Shown here one piece after another: positions 8,062 through 15,452 of a DNA stretch of 32,724 bases. The DNA is from Candidatus Latescibacterota bacterium (GTDB taxonomy: Bacteria > Krumholzibacteriota > Krumholzibacteriia > G020349025). The position numbers and the translations under genes were made by a program. The notes under the pieces are model-generated. The model made no database searches and had not been told where the DNA came from. It worked only from the letters and a program-made list of their open reading frames with translations. Numbering within the stretch: the first letter of the stretch is position 1; the number at the start of each line of letters is the position of its first letter. Where the stretch lies: contig CP070763.1 in the NCBI GenBank assembly GCA_020349025.1, positions 3,105,761-3,138,484 of the forward strand, read 5' to 3'.

Positions 8062-9969
8062 ATGGATCATGTCTCCTTCGACAACCCCGCGCTGCACGTT
8101 GCGTTGGCGCTCGCGGCCGGTGTGGTCGCGCAATCGCTGGCGCGACACCTGCGGATTCCCGGAATCGTCATGCTCCTGGGCACCGGCGTGGTCCTGGGGC
8201 CAGACGTTCTGAACATCATCCGCCCACGCCTGCTCGGGGACACGATGCACACGCTCGTCGGCTTCGCCGTCGCCGTGATCCTGTTCGAGGGTGGCATGAA
8301 CCTCAACCTGCGCCACCTGCAGAGACAGGCGCGCAGCATTCGACAGCTCGTGACCGTCGGCGCACTCGTGACCCTGTTCGGCGGCACGCTCTCGGCGCGG
8401 CTCATTCTGGGCTGGGGCTGGATCCCCTCCTTCCTCTTCGGGACGCTCGTCATCGTCACCGGGCCCACGGTCATCACCCCGCTCCTGCGCCGCATCAAGG
8501 TGCAGCGCAAGGTCGCCACGGTGCTGGAAGCGGAAGGCGTGCTGGTCGACGCGATCGGAGCAATCTTCGCTGCGGTCGCGCTGCAGGTGGTGGTGAGCCC
8601 CTGGTCTGGTGAGGTGATGGCGGGTGCGGCGTGGGGCCTCGTTTCGCGCCTCGGATTCGGCATCCTGCTCGGACTCGGCGGCGGGCTCGCCATCGCCCTC
8701 CTGCTGCGCCGGCCCCGCATCGTCCCGGACGGACTCGAGAACGTCTTCACGCTGTCGCTTCTCTTCGCCCTCTTCGAGCTCAGCAACGCCTTCTTCCCCG
8801 AAAGCGGCATCGTCGCCGTGACGATGTCGGGGTTCGCCGTGGGCAACGTGCGCACACGCGCGCTTCCCGATCTTCTCGAGTTCAAGGAGCAGCTGACCAT
8901 CATGCTGATCGGTATGCTCTTCGTGCTGCTCGCGGCGGACGTCCGCGTCCAGGAGGTGCGCTCGCTCGGCGCCGCGGGAATCTGGACGGTTGCTGCACTC
9001 ATGTTCCTGGTGCGACCACTCAACGTCTTCGTCGGAACTCTGGGAACCGACCTGCGGCTGCGAGAGAAGGCGTTCATGGCTTGGCTTGCCCCACGCGGAA
9101 TCGTCGCCGCAGCCGGTGCGTCCATCTTTGCGGACACCCTGACGCGAGAGGGTTTCGGCATCGGGCACGAGCTGCGCGCGATGGTGTTCATGGTGATCGC
9201 GATCACGGTGACGGTGCAGGGGCTGACCGGCGGGTTCGTGGCGCGCCTTCTCGGAGTCCGGCGCGCCTCCAACAACGGCTACGTGATCCTCGGCGCCAAC
9301 CATCTGGCTCGCGCTTTCGCGCGCGTTTTCCACGACTCGCAACAGGAAACGGTTCTCCTCGAAAGCAACCCGACGGCCTTCCGCGAGGCGCAGGAGCAGG
9401 GGTTCCGCGTCCTCTACGGTGTCGGGCTGGACGAGAGAATTCTCGCACGCGCCGAGCTGGACAGCCGCGCCGGGGTTCTGGCGATCACAACCAACGAAGC
9501 GGTCAACATGCTCTTCACGCGCCAGGCCCTCGACGAGTTCAAGGTCCCGAACGCCTGGGTCACGCTGCGTCGAGGGCACGGGGCCGTCACACCCGAGCTC
9601 GTGAACCAGGCCGGCGCGCGCATCCTGTTCGGCGAGCCGCGCTTCATCGAGCTGTGGACGCTGCGCCTCGAGCGCGGCACGGCGACGCTCGAGCACTGGG
9701 TACGCACCAGCGCGGAGAGCTCCGATGAAGCGGAGATCCACGAGATGCGCGAGATGCACAAGGCCTTCTTGCCACTCGCGGTACGGCGTGGCCGCAAGGT
9801 CGCGCCGCACGACGAGAAGACCTCGTTCAAGCAAGACGACGACCTCTACGTCGTCCTCTTCGACGAGCGCCGCGAGCTCGGGGGCGAGTGGCTGCGGCGG
9901 CAAGGGTGGGAGCCGGCTGCTGTCCTCGGGATCGAGCGGCAGCCGGAGCCCGCGCAAACCACAGCCTGA
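8062..9969 (+). CDS. CPA-family cation/proton antiporter with C-terminal TrkA-N domain
   Basis: About 635 aa. The N-terminal 390 residues form a polytopic Na+(K+)/H+ exchanger domain of the NhaP/KefB kind. Signature stretches are TGPTVITPLL in the unwound-helix region and EGVLVDAIGA at the place of the ion-binding acidic residues. The TrkA-N Rossmann domain begins near residue 404 with VILGANHLARA. A further soluble tail follows, probably TrkA-C-like. A GTG at 8053 is possible, but ATG 8062 with GAGAG at 8046-8050 is better spaced. It sits between the channel gene and the unrecognised gene at 9991 in one run of closely spaced genes. The exchanged ion cannot be decided. The nucleotide-binding tail suggests gating by NAD(H) or by K+ status. 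Confidence 0.85.
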   Translation: MDHVSFDNPALHVALALAAGVVAQSLARHLRIPGIVMLLGTGVVLGPDVLNIIRPRLLGDTMHTLVGFAVAVILFEGGMNLNLRHLQRQARSIRQLVTVGALVTLFGGTLSARLILGWGWIPSFLFGTLVIVTGPTVITPLLRRIKVQRKVATVLEAEGVLVDAIGAIFAAVALQVVVSPWSGEVMAGAAWGLVSRLGFGILLGLGGGLAIALLLRRPRIVPDGLENVFTLSLLFALFELSNAFFPESGIVAVTMSGFAVGNVRTRALPDLLEFKEQLTIMLIGMLFVLLAADVRVQEVRSLGAAGIWTVAALMFLVRPLNVFVGTLGTDLRLREKAFMAWLAPRGIVAAAGASIFADTLTREGFGIGHELRAMVFMVIAITVTVQGLTGGFVARLLGVRRASNNGYVILGANHLARAFARVFHDSQQETVLLESNPTAFREAQEQGFRVLYGVGLDERILARAELDSRAGVLAITTNEAVNMLFTRQALDEFKVPNAWVTLRRGHGAVTPELVNQAGARILFGEPRFIELWTLRLERGTATLEHWVRTSAESSDEAEIHEMREMHKAFLPLAVRRGRKVAPHDEKTSFKQDDDLYVVLFDERRELGGEWLRRQGWEPAAVLGIERQPEPAQTTA

Positions 9970-9990
9970 CCCGGAAGGCGAGGTGGAGGC

Positions 9991-11667
9991 ATGGCCGTGG
10001 CAGCTGCCACCCTCCTGCGACAGCTCGAAGCGCTCAAGGACCGCTTCGAACCTGCGGCCGCAGACAGCAAACGCGAGCTCTTGCGGCAGCTCGAGCGCCG
10101 GCGACTCGGAAGCGCCGACGAAGTCCTGCGCCTGCACGAGGTGCTCTGCTTTCTGCGCGCCTACCCGGACGACCAGCGCCTGCTCGCCAGCGTGGAGTCG
10201 ATGCTCGCTGCCTTCGCCGGGCGCAGCGACCTGCGCCGCTACCGGCGTGCGCTCTCCGACACGGGGATCGCGGGGACATCGATCGATTTCCGCTTCTTCT
10301 GGCCGACCGCTCGCTGGCTTGCGCGGCGTTGGCCACACCACCTCTCCGTCCTGTGGAGCGAGTTCAAGCAGCCAGAAAAGCTGCTCGAGCTCCTGCCCCT
10401 CCTCGTTCCCCCCGTCGAGACGGGTGGCTTCGACGAGCTCGACCTCAGCGTGTGGGATTGGATCGAGGAGCTGAAGCACCCCGACGAAACGGATGCGGCT
10501 TGGATCGTGCGCCGCATCGACGCGATGTACGCAAACCCCTTCGTGCGCGAAGCGCTCCACGACGGTCTCGATCTCTGGTTCCGTCTCGACCCCGCCGGCG
10601 ACACCCCAACGCGAACCCACGCGCACTATGCGCCGCTCCCGGTCACCTACCAGCAGCGCCCGCTGGCGCGCGCGCGCCCCGACCTGCGCGGCGCGGTGAA
10701 GGAGAAGCCGCGCGCAGTACGCGTGCTCACGAAGCGCGAGGGACAGAAGCTGATCGACCTCGCGCGCTCCGCCATGGTCACACGCAGCCGCGACCTCGAC
10801 GTCTTTGCCTACGGCGATCCCAACGACGTCCGTCTGGTCGACTTCGGAGAGGGGTTGCAGTTCGCCTGCATCGGCTTCCTGCCGGAGCGGCGGCTGCTCC
10901 TGCACGCGGTGTACGGCTTCCTCACTCTGAAGAACGGCGTCCCGATCGGCTATGTGCTGGCCAGCGCGCTCTTCCGCTCCGCCGAGGTCGCGTTCAACAC
11001 CTTCGAGACCTACCGAGGCGCCGAGGCGGCCTTCGTCTTTTCGCGTGTGCTCGCGATGACACATCACCTCTTCGGCGCCGAAGCGTTTGCGATCGATCCG
11101 TACCAGCTCGGCTACGGCAACACGGAGGGGCTCAAGTCGGGAGCGTGGTGGTTCTACCAGAAGCTCGGGTTCCGGCCCCAGGATCCGGACGTGCGACGTC
11201 TCATGCGTGGCGAGCTGCGGCGAATGCGCAGGAATCCGCGTCATCGCTCGAGTGTCGCGACGCTGAGCAAGCTGGCCTCCGAGTACGTCTATCTCGACCT
11301 GCATCCGTCGCGGCGTGGCTGGCTTCTGCCACCACTGTGGAGCCTCAGCCTCGCCATCTCGCGCTACCTCGGCGGGCGCTTCGGAGCCGAGCGCGAGCGC
11401 GGCATCCGGACCTGCGCGCGCGAGGCGGCGCAACGGCTGGGAGTGCGCCGACAGCGCCTGTCGCGCACAGAGCGGCAGGCGTGGGAGAACTGGAGCCCCC
11501 TCATCCTGATGCTCGAGGGCGTGGGTCGCTGGTCGCGAGCGGAGAAGGCCGCGCTCGTACGCATCGTGCGCGCGAAGGGTGGTCGGCACGAGTCCGATTT
11601 CGTGCCTCTCTTCGACGCCCACGCCAAGCTCAAGCGCGCGCTGTTGAAGCTTGCAGCACAGGAGTGA
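9991..11667 (+). CDS. Unrecognised 558-aa protein with possible GNAT-like core
   Basis: I do not recognise this protein. It is soluble, rich in Arg and Leu, with a helical N-terminal third (residues 1-130, including EVLCFLRAYPDD). The middle part, about residues 240-420, carries a pattern reminiscent of GNAT acetyltransferases: a VPIGYVLAS strand, then near residue 386 WWFYQKLGF, which looks like the substrate-side FYxKxGF motif common at the end of GNAT folds. The classical R/QxxGxG/A acetyl-CoA loop is not obvious. The C-terminus is helical and basic. ATG 9991 is preceded by GGTGGAGG and lies 21 bp after the antiporter stop, so it is probably co-transcribed with the ion-transport genes. Function is unknown. 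Confidence 0.75.
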   Translation: MAVAAATLLRQLEALKDRFEPAAADSKRELLRQLERRRLGSADEVLRLHEVLCFLRAYPDDQRLLASVESMLAAFAGRSDLRRYRRALSDTGIAGTSIDFRFFWPTARWLARRWPHHLSVLWSEFKQPEKLLELLPLLVPPVETGGFDELDLSVWDWIEELKHPDETDAAWIVRRIDAMYANPFVREALHDGLDLWFRLDPAGDTPTRTHAHYAPLPVTYQQRPLARARPDLRGAVKEKPRAVRVLTKREGQKLIDLARSAMVTRSRDLDVFAYGDPNDVRLVDFGEGLQFACIGFLPERRLLLHAVYGFLTLKNGVPIGYVLASALFRSAEVAFNTFETYRGAEAAFVFSRVLAMTHHLFGAEAFAIDPYQLGYGNTEGLKSGAWWFYQKLGFRPQDPDVRRLMRGELRRMRRNPRHRSSVATLSKLASEYVYLDLHPSRRGWLLPPLWSLSLAISRYLGGRFGAERERGIRTCAREAAQRLGVRRQRLSRTERQAWENWSPLILMLEGVGRWSRAEKAALVRIVRAKGGRHESDFVPLFDAHAKLKRALLKLAAQE

Positions 11668-11709
11668 GGGCAACCGTCGCACGAGCGCTGGGAAGCGTAG
11701 AAGCCGCAC

Positions 11710-11946
11710 TCATTCGGTCAGAGCGCGCCACTCCGCCGCCGTGAACAGCCGCGAACGCTCTGGAACGGGGTGCGAGACTCGCGCGATCTGCTGCTCGAGC
11801 GAGGCGATGCGCTCACGCGTGGGCGGGTGGCTCGACACCACCTCGGGAATCTCGAGCGTCTCCTGTCTCGAGAGCTTGTCGAAGAGCGTCAGCAGGCCTT
11901 GTGGGACCGGGGCGCGTCGTTCCGTGGCGCTGCGAAGGACTCCGCT
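11710..11946 (-). pseudogene. 3' remnant of an M48-family metalloprotease
   Basis: The minus strand here encodes the typical C-terminal end of M48 peptidases. It includes PQGLLTLFDKLSR, then a serine-histidine-proline segment (SSHPPTRERIASLEQQIA) that in the family follows the catalytic domain, and a terminal TAAEWRAL before the TGA at 11710-11712. The HExxH zinc site and the whole N-terminal part are missing. Upstream on the minus strand the frame runs into unrelated sequence and then into the divergent M20 gene. The fragment has no start codon or ribosome site of its own that I would trust. It looks like the tail of a gene cut off by a deletion or recombination whose breakpoint lies near 11920-11970. 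Confidence 0.7.
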
Positions 11947-12014
11947 GCAGATCGAAGCAAGTGATGAGCCGGGGGCTCCGTGAGGCTGCGATCGCGCCGA
12001 CAGCGCGCAGAGGG

Positions 12015-12020
12015 TAGAAT
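12015..12020 (+). promoter_or_regulatory. Possible -10 element for the M20 peptidase gene
   Basis: TAGAAT at 12015-12020 matches five of six positions of the -10 consensus and lies 53 nt upstream of the ATG at 12073. The sequence 16-18 nt further upstream does not resemble a -35 box. Weak evidence. Confidence 0.25.
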
Positions 12021-12072
12021 CGGACGTCCGGCCGTGACCCGGTCCCACACGCTCCGTCCTGGAGGAGATGCA

Positions 12073-13635
12073 ATGGCTGCGCTGCATGGCTGCTTCTGCA
12101 GCCTCCTCGTTGCCTGCTGGACCCTGGCTCTCGGGGTTGCGCATGCGGCCGACGCAGATGACGGCACGGAGAGCACCCTGCGCGCGATACGCGAGTATCG
12201 CGCGCAGCAGCGCGAGCGCATCTTCGCGGAGCTCTTCGAGCTTCTGGAAATCCCGAACGTGGCCTCCGATTCGCTCAACATTCGCAGGAATGCAGAGCAT
12301 CTCGTTTCGATGCTCGAATCACGAGGCGTCGAAACGCAATTGCTCGAAACAGAGGGTGCGCCACCCGTCGTCTTCGGCCACCTGCGCGTCGCCGCAGCGA
12401 GGCGCACGGTCGTCTTTTATGCCCACTACGATGGCCAGCCTGCCGATGCGGCAGGCTGGCAAAGCGAGCCGTGGCGTCCCGTGCTTCGCGATGGCGCGCT
12501 CTTCGCCGGCGCGAAGGTGCGGCCACGCGAACTGCTGCACGGCGACGTGGATCCGGAATGGCGCATCTACGCGCGTTCGGCGAGCGACGACAAGTCGCCG
12601 ATCGTGGCGCTGCTGACGGCGCTCGATGCGCTGCGCGCGGCCGGCAGGGAGCCCTCGGTGAACTTGAAGTTCTTCTTCGAGGGTGAAGAGGAAGCGGGAT
12701 CGCCGCACCTCGACTCGCTTCTGCGCGCGCACGCGGCTCTGCTGCAGGCTGACGTGTGGTTGTTCTGCGATGGACCGATTCACCAGAGCGGTCGACCCCA
12801 GGTGGTGTTCGGTGTGCGTGGGGTCATCGGCCTCGAGATGACGTCCTACGGCCCGGCGCGCCCGTTGCACAGCGGCCATTACGGCAACTGGGCGCCGAAT
12901 CCGATTGCGATCCTGAGCGAGTGCCTGGCTGGCATGCGCACGGCCGACGGTCGCGTCCTGATCGCGGGCTTCTACGACGACGTGCGCGCGCGCTCCGCCG
13001 CCGAGCGCGAGGCGCTGGCCGCGGTTCCCGCGGTGGAGGAACGGCTGCGCGCCGAGCTGTCGCTGGCAGCGACCGAGGCGGACGGTGCGCGGCTGATGGA
13101 TCGCTTGATGCTGCCGGCGATGAACCTGCGCGGCATCGAGGCGGGTCGCGTCGGGAGCGAGGCGAAGAACGCGATTCCAACCGAGGCACGCGCGTCGATC
13201 GACTTCAGGCTGGTGCCGGAGCAGCAGCCGGAGCGTGTGCGCCAGGTGGTCGAGGCGCACCTGCGAGAGCATGGCTACCAGATCGTGCACGCACGGCCCG
13301 ACGACGCGGCGCGCCGGCGCCACCCACGCACGCTGCTCTTGGAGTGGGACTCCGGCTATCCCGCGTTTCGCACCCCGATGGATCGACCCGTATCCCGCGC
13401 GGTCGTCGAATGCATCGAGGCTGCGCTCGGTGACGTGGTGCGCATCCCGACCCTGGGCGGCAGCCTGCCGCTCCACCTCTTCCACCGCAACCTGAACGCT
13501 CCTGTCATCGTCGTCCCGATGGTGAACCACGACAACAACCAGCATGCAGCGGACGAGAACCTGCGCATCCAGAACTTCTGGGACGGGATCGACATGTACG
13601 CGATGCTGATGGCGCGGCTCGGCGAGGTGTGGTGA
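12073..13635 (+). CDS. Exported M20-family metallodipeptidase
   Basis: About 520 aa. An N-terminal signal peptide (hydrophobic stretch, probable cleavage after AHA near residue 24) sends it to the periplasm or outside. The M20 di-zinc residues are visible: His and Asp in YAHYDGQ (about residues 118-120), the bridging Asp in RSASDDKS (about 172), the Glu pair in EGEEEAGS (about 205-207), and a late His in NHDNNQHAADENL. The architecture matches the CPG2/carnosinase-like M20 group (M20/M25/M40). It would hydrolyse dipeptides or acylated amino acids, supplying amino acids from outside the inner membrane. ATG 12073 is favoured over upstream starts because GGAGGAG (12061-12067) precedes it and the signal peptide begins there. 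A perfect hairpin lies within the coding sequence at 12434-12460. Confidence 0.88.
   Translation: MAALHGCFCSLLVACWTLALGVAHAADADDGTESTLRAIREYRAQQRERIFAELFELLEIPNVASDSLNIRRNAEHLVSMLESRGVETQLLETEGAPPVVFGHLRVAAARRTVVFYAHYDGQPADAAGWQSEPWRPVLRDGALFAGAKVRPRELLHGDVDPEWRIYARSASDDKSPIVALLTALDALRAAGREPSVNLKFFFEGEEEAGSPHLDSLLRAHAALLQADVWLFCDGPIHQSGRPQVVFGVRGVIGLEMTSYGPARPLHSGHYGNWAPNPIAILSECLAGMRTADGRVLIAGFYDDVRARSAAEREALAAVPAVEERLRAELSLAATEADGARLMDRLMLPAMNLRGIEAGRVGSEAKNAIPTEARASIDFRLVPEQQPERVRQVVEAHLREHGYQIVHARPDDAARRRHPRTLLLEWDSGYPAFRTPMDRPVSRAVVECIEAALGDVVRIPTLGGSLPLHLFHRNLNAPVIVVPMVNHDNNQHAADENLRIQNFWDGIDMYAMLMARLGEVW
12434..12460. repeat. Perfect 12-bp inverted repeat inside the M20 gene
   Basis: GCCAGCCTGCCG (12434-12445) and CGGCAGGCTGGC (12449-12460) are exact reverse complements separated by only ATG. 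It lies within the coding sequence just after the first catalytic His/Asp codons. No T-run follows, so it is not a standard terminator. Confidence 0.9.
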
Positions 13636-13669
13636 GCGAGGATCCCGCTTGCAGCGGCACCTGTTTCTG

Positions 13670-14245
13670 TCAGCGCGACTCTTGCGCTTCGAACGCGCGC
13701 ACGATGTGGGATGCCTGCGTGGTGCCGCGTGGGAGCAGGCCCCGAATCGTGTTGACGACCACCTGCAGCTTCACCGCTTCGAGCTCGCGGCCGTACATCT
13801 GGTAGACGAGCGAACCGTCGCGAGCGAACACCAACAAGTTGCACGCCTTCGGGTTCCAGTCGTACGCTCGCGCGAACTGCCCCTTCCAATCGACCAGCGC
13901 CCACTTGTGCTTCTCGCGCGGGAACTTGCCGCGCACGTGTCCCTTCAGGAAGAAGGGAACACCGCGAACGTCGGCGACTGGCACGAACACCAGATCGTCA
14001 CCTGCAAACTCGCTGGGGAGGGAATCGTGGAGCGCGCGCCCCCACGGGGTGTTGTACTCGCGCCCCCCCTTGCCGCTGCCAATGACCACGATGACGCGGC
14101 CGAGGTAGTCGGTCGAGCGGTGCACGTGGTGGAACTGATCCTGGATCTCGAACTCGATCAGGCGGGACTCCTTGGCGGTCGAGGCCGCGGCCCACACCCC
14201 GAGGGTGATCAGGATCCAGGGAGCTGCTTCGCGCAAGGCCGGCAC
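13670..14245 (-). CDS. Thioredoxin-fold (redoxin-like) protein lacking CxxC
   Basis: About 191 aa with an N-terminal hydrophobic segment (a signal or anchor, residues 8-22), so probably periplasmic. The fold resembles redoxin/YtfJ-like proteins: IEFEIQDQFHHVHR followed by a strand (GRVIVVIG), then WALVDWKGQFARAYDW and the strand NLLVFARDGSLVYQM, the order expected of a peroxiredoxin/thioredoxin core. There is no CxxC and no peroxidatic cysteine in the expected position. The single Cys sits just before the late strand. The frame opens at TTG 14257, but GTG 14245, with GGAGG five bases upstream, is the better start. It is convergent with the M20 gene and divergent from the NmrA-type gene. Catalysis by thiol chemistry is unlikely; the true role is unknown. 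Confidence 0.7.
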   Translation of the reverse strand: MPALREAAPWILITLGVWAAASTAKESRLIEFEIQDQFHHVHRSTDYLGRVIVVIGSGKGGREYNTPWGRALHDSLPSEFAGDDLVFVPVADVRGVPFFLKGHVRGKFPREKHKWALVDWKGQFARAYDWNPKACNLLVFARDGSLVYQMYGRELEAVKLQVVVNTIRGLLPRGTTQASHIVRAFEAQESR

Positions 14246-14257
14246 GATTGCCTCCAA

Positions 14258-14570
14258 CGCTCCGGCCTGGGCGGGCTACACCAATATTCATCCGACCCAC
14301 GCGGTCTGCAAGTCTCGTCAGCGCCCAGGCCGAGGCGCAGACTGCGGGTATGGCGGCTCGTGCGGAAATCGAGCCAGGTGCAACGTGGCTCCCGCCTTCT
14401 CGTCGCGGTGCGGCGCAGCGCCACGTGTCGTGTGAGGGCGCCGTGCGTCGCGAGAGGGCTCGCGACGGCGCGTTGCGGTGCTCGTCGTGATCGGGTAACG
14501 TGGTGTGGTCTCATACAGTTGCCGTTCTTCGGGGCACTATCGGTGCCCGCAAGCCGCGGGAGGGCTCGGC
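14258..14570. other. Divergent intergenic region with two hairpins
   Basis: No gene is supported in these 313 nt. A strong hairpin has the perfect 9-bp stem CGTCGCGAG/CTCGCGACG (14446-14454 and 14459-14467) with loop AGGG. A second one, GGGCAC/GTGCCC (14532-14537 and 14543-14548, loop TATCG), stands just upstream of the ribosome-binding site of the gene starting at 14571. Neither is followed by a T-run. They could be operators or 5'-leader structures; nothing in the sequence decides. Confidence 0.5.
14283..14311 (-). promoter_or_regulatory. Weak promoter candidate for the redoxin-like gene
   Basis: On the minus strand TTGCAG (14306-14311) and AATATT (14283-14288) are separated by 17 nt and lie about 40 nt before the GTG start. 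The match to consensus is modest (three and four of six). It is the only AT-rich spot in this GC-rich gap. Confidence 0.25.
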
Positions 14571-15431
14571 ATGATCCTCGTCATCGGTGCGACCGGGACC
14601 ACGGGACGCGAGGTCGTTCGGGAGCTTGTGGCCGCACGGACTCCCGTTCGGGCGTTCGTGCGCACCGCCCCGAAGGCGGAAGCCTTGCGCGAGAGGGGAA
14701 TCGAGGTCGCGATCGGCGATCTCGACCAGCCGGAGACGTTGACACCCGCTCTCGACGGAGTGGACAGGCTTTTCCTGTTGACGGCTGCGGACCCGAAGCA
14801 GGTGGAGCAGCAGGGTCGAGCCGTCGAAGCGGCGCAGCGCGCGGGTGTGCGTCACATCGTCAAGCTCTCGGCGCTGGGCGCGGATGCAGATTCCTCCGTC
14901 TCCCTCGCGCGCTGGCACGCACAGACGGAGCAGCAGATCGAAGACTCCGGCGTGGACTACACCCACCTGCGGCCGCACTACTTCATGCAGAACACGCTCG
15001 GCTTTGCTGCATCGATCGCGTCCGAAGGTCGCTTCTACGCACCGATGCGGGATGGACGCATCAGCATGGTCGACTGCCGCGACGTGGGTGCGGTCGCGGC
15101 ACGTGTGCTCTCGGAAACGGGGCATGAAGGGCGCATCTACGAGATCACCGGCCCGGAGGAGCTCTCCTTCCACGACGTGGCCGCCCACATTGCGGCCAGC
15201 ACGGGGAAGAGCGTGACCTACGTCGACGTGCCGCCGAGCGAAGCGGAGAAGGCGATGGTCTCTTCCGGAATGCCCGACTGGTTGGCCGACGCGCTCAACG
15301 GGTTGTTCGCTATCTTCGCGGCCGGTCACGCGTCGAGCACGACGAGCGTGGTCGCGGACGTCACCGGCCAACCGGCACGCTCCTTCGCGCAGTTTGCGCG
15401 CGAGCACGCCGACGTCTTCAGGCACGCCTGA
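14571..15431 (+). CDS. NmrA-like / atypical SDR NAD(P)-binding protein
   Basis: This 286-aa cytoplasmic protein has a Rossmann nucleotide-binding motif at its start (GATGTTG, residues 6-12). It matches the NmrA/QOR2-type atypical short-chain dehydrogenase group, with VDRLFLLTAADP and the segment HIVKLSALGAD typical of these proteins. The SDR catalytic YxxxK is not evident, as usual in this group. Members act as NADPH-dependent quinone or azo reductases or as redox-sensing regulators. ATG 14571 is chosen because GGGAGGG precedes it; the frame is open further upstream without coding character. It stands alone, divergent from the redoxin-like gene and convergent with the glycosyltransferase gene. 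The substrate is unknown. Confidence 0.85.
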   Translation: MILVIGATGTTGREVVRELVAARTPVRAFVRTAPKAEALRERGIEVAIGDLDQPETLTPALDGVDRLFLLTAADPKQVEQQGRAVEAAQRAGVRHIVKLSALGADADSSVSLARWHAQTEQQIEDSGVDYTHLRPHYFMQNTLGFAASIASEGRFYAPMRDGRISMVDCRDVGAVAARVLSETGHEGRIYEITGPEELSFHDVAAHIAASTGKSVTYVDVPPSEAEKAMVSSGMPDWLADALNGLFAIFAAGHASSTTSVVADVTGQPARSFAQFAREHADVFRHA

Positions 15432-15452
15432 GGCCTTCCAGCCGGCGCCCAC

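Noticed and set aside
7939..11709. Very long minus-strand open frame (1256 codons) opposite the antiporter and the 558-aa gene
   Set aside because: The plus-strand proteins are clearly recognisable (antiporter, TrkA-N) or have good ribosome sites. The antisense translation is Arg/Glu/His-rich low-complexity sequence typical of third-position GC shadows.
14446..14467. Perfect hairpin considered as a Rho-independent terminator
   Set aside because: No T-run follows on either strand, and it lies in a divergent region where no transcript is expected to end.
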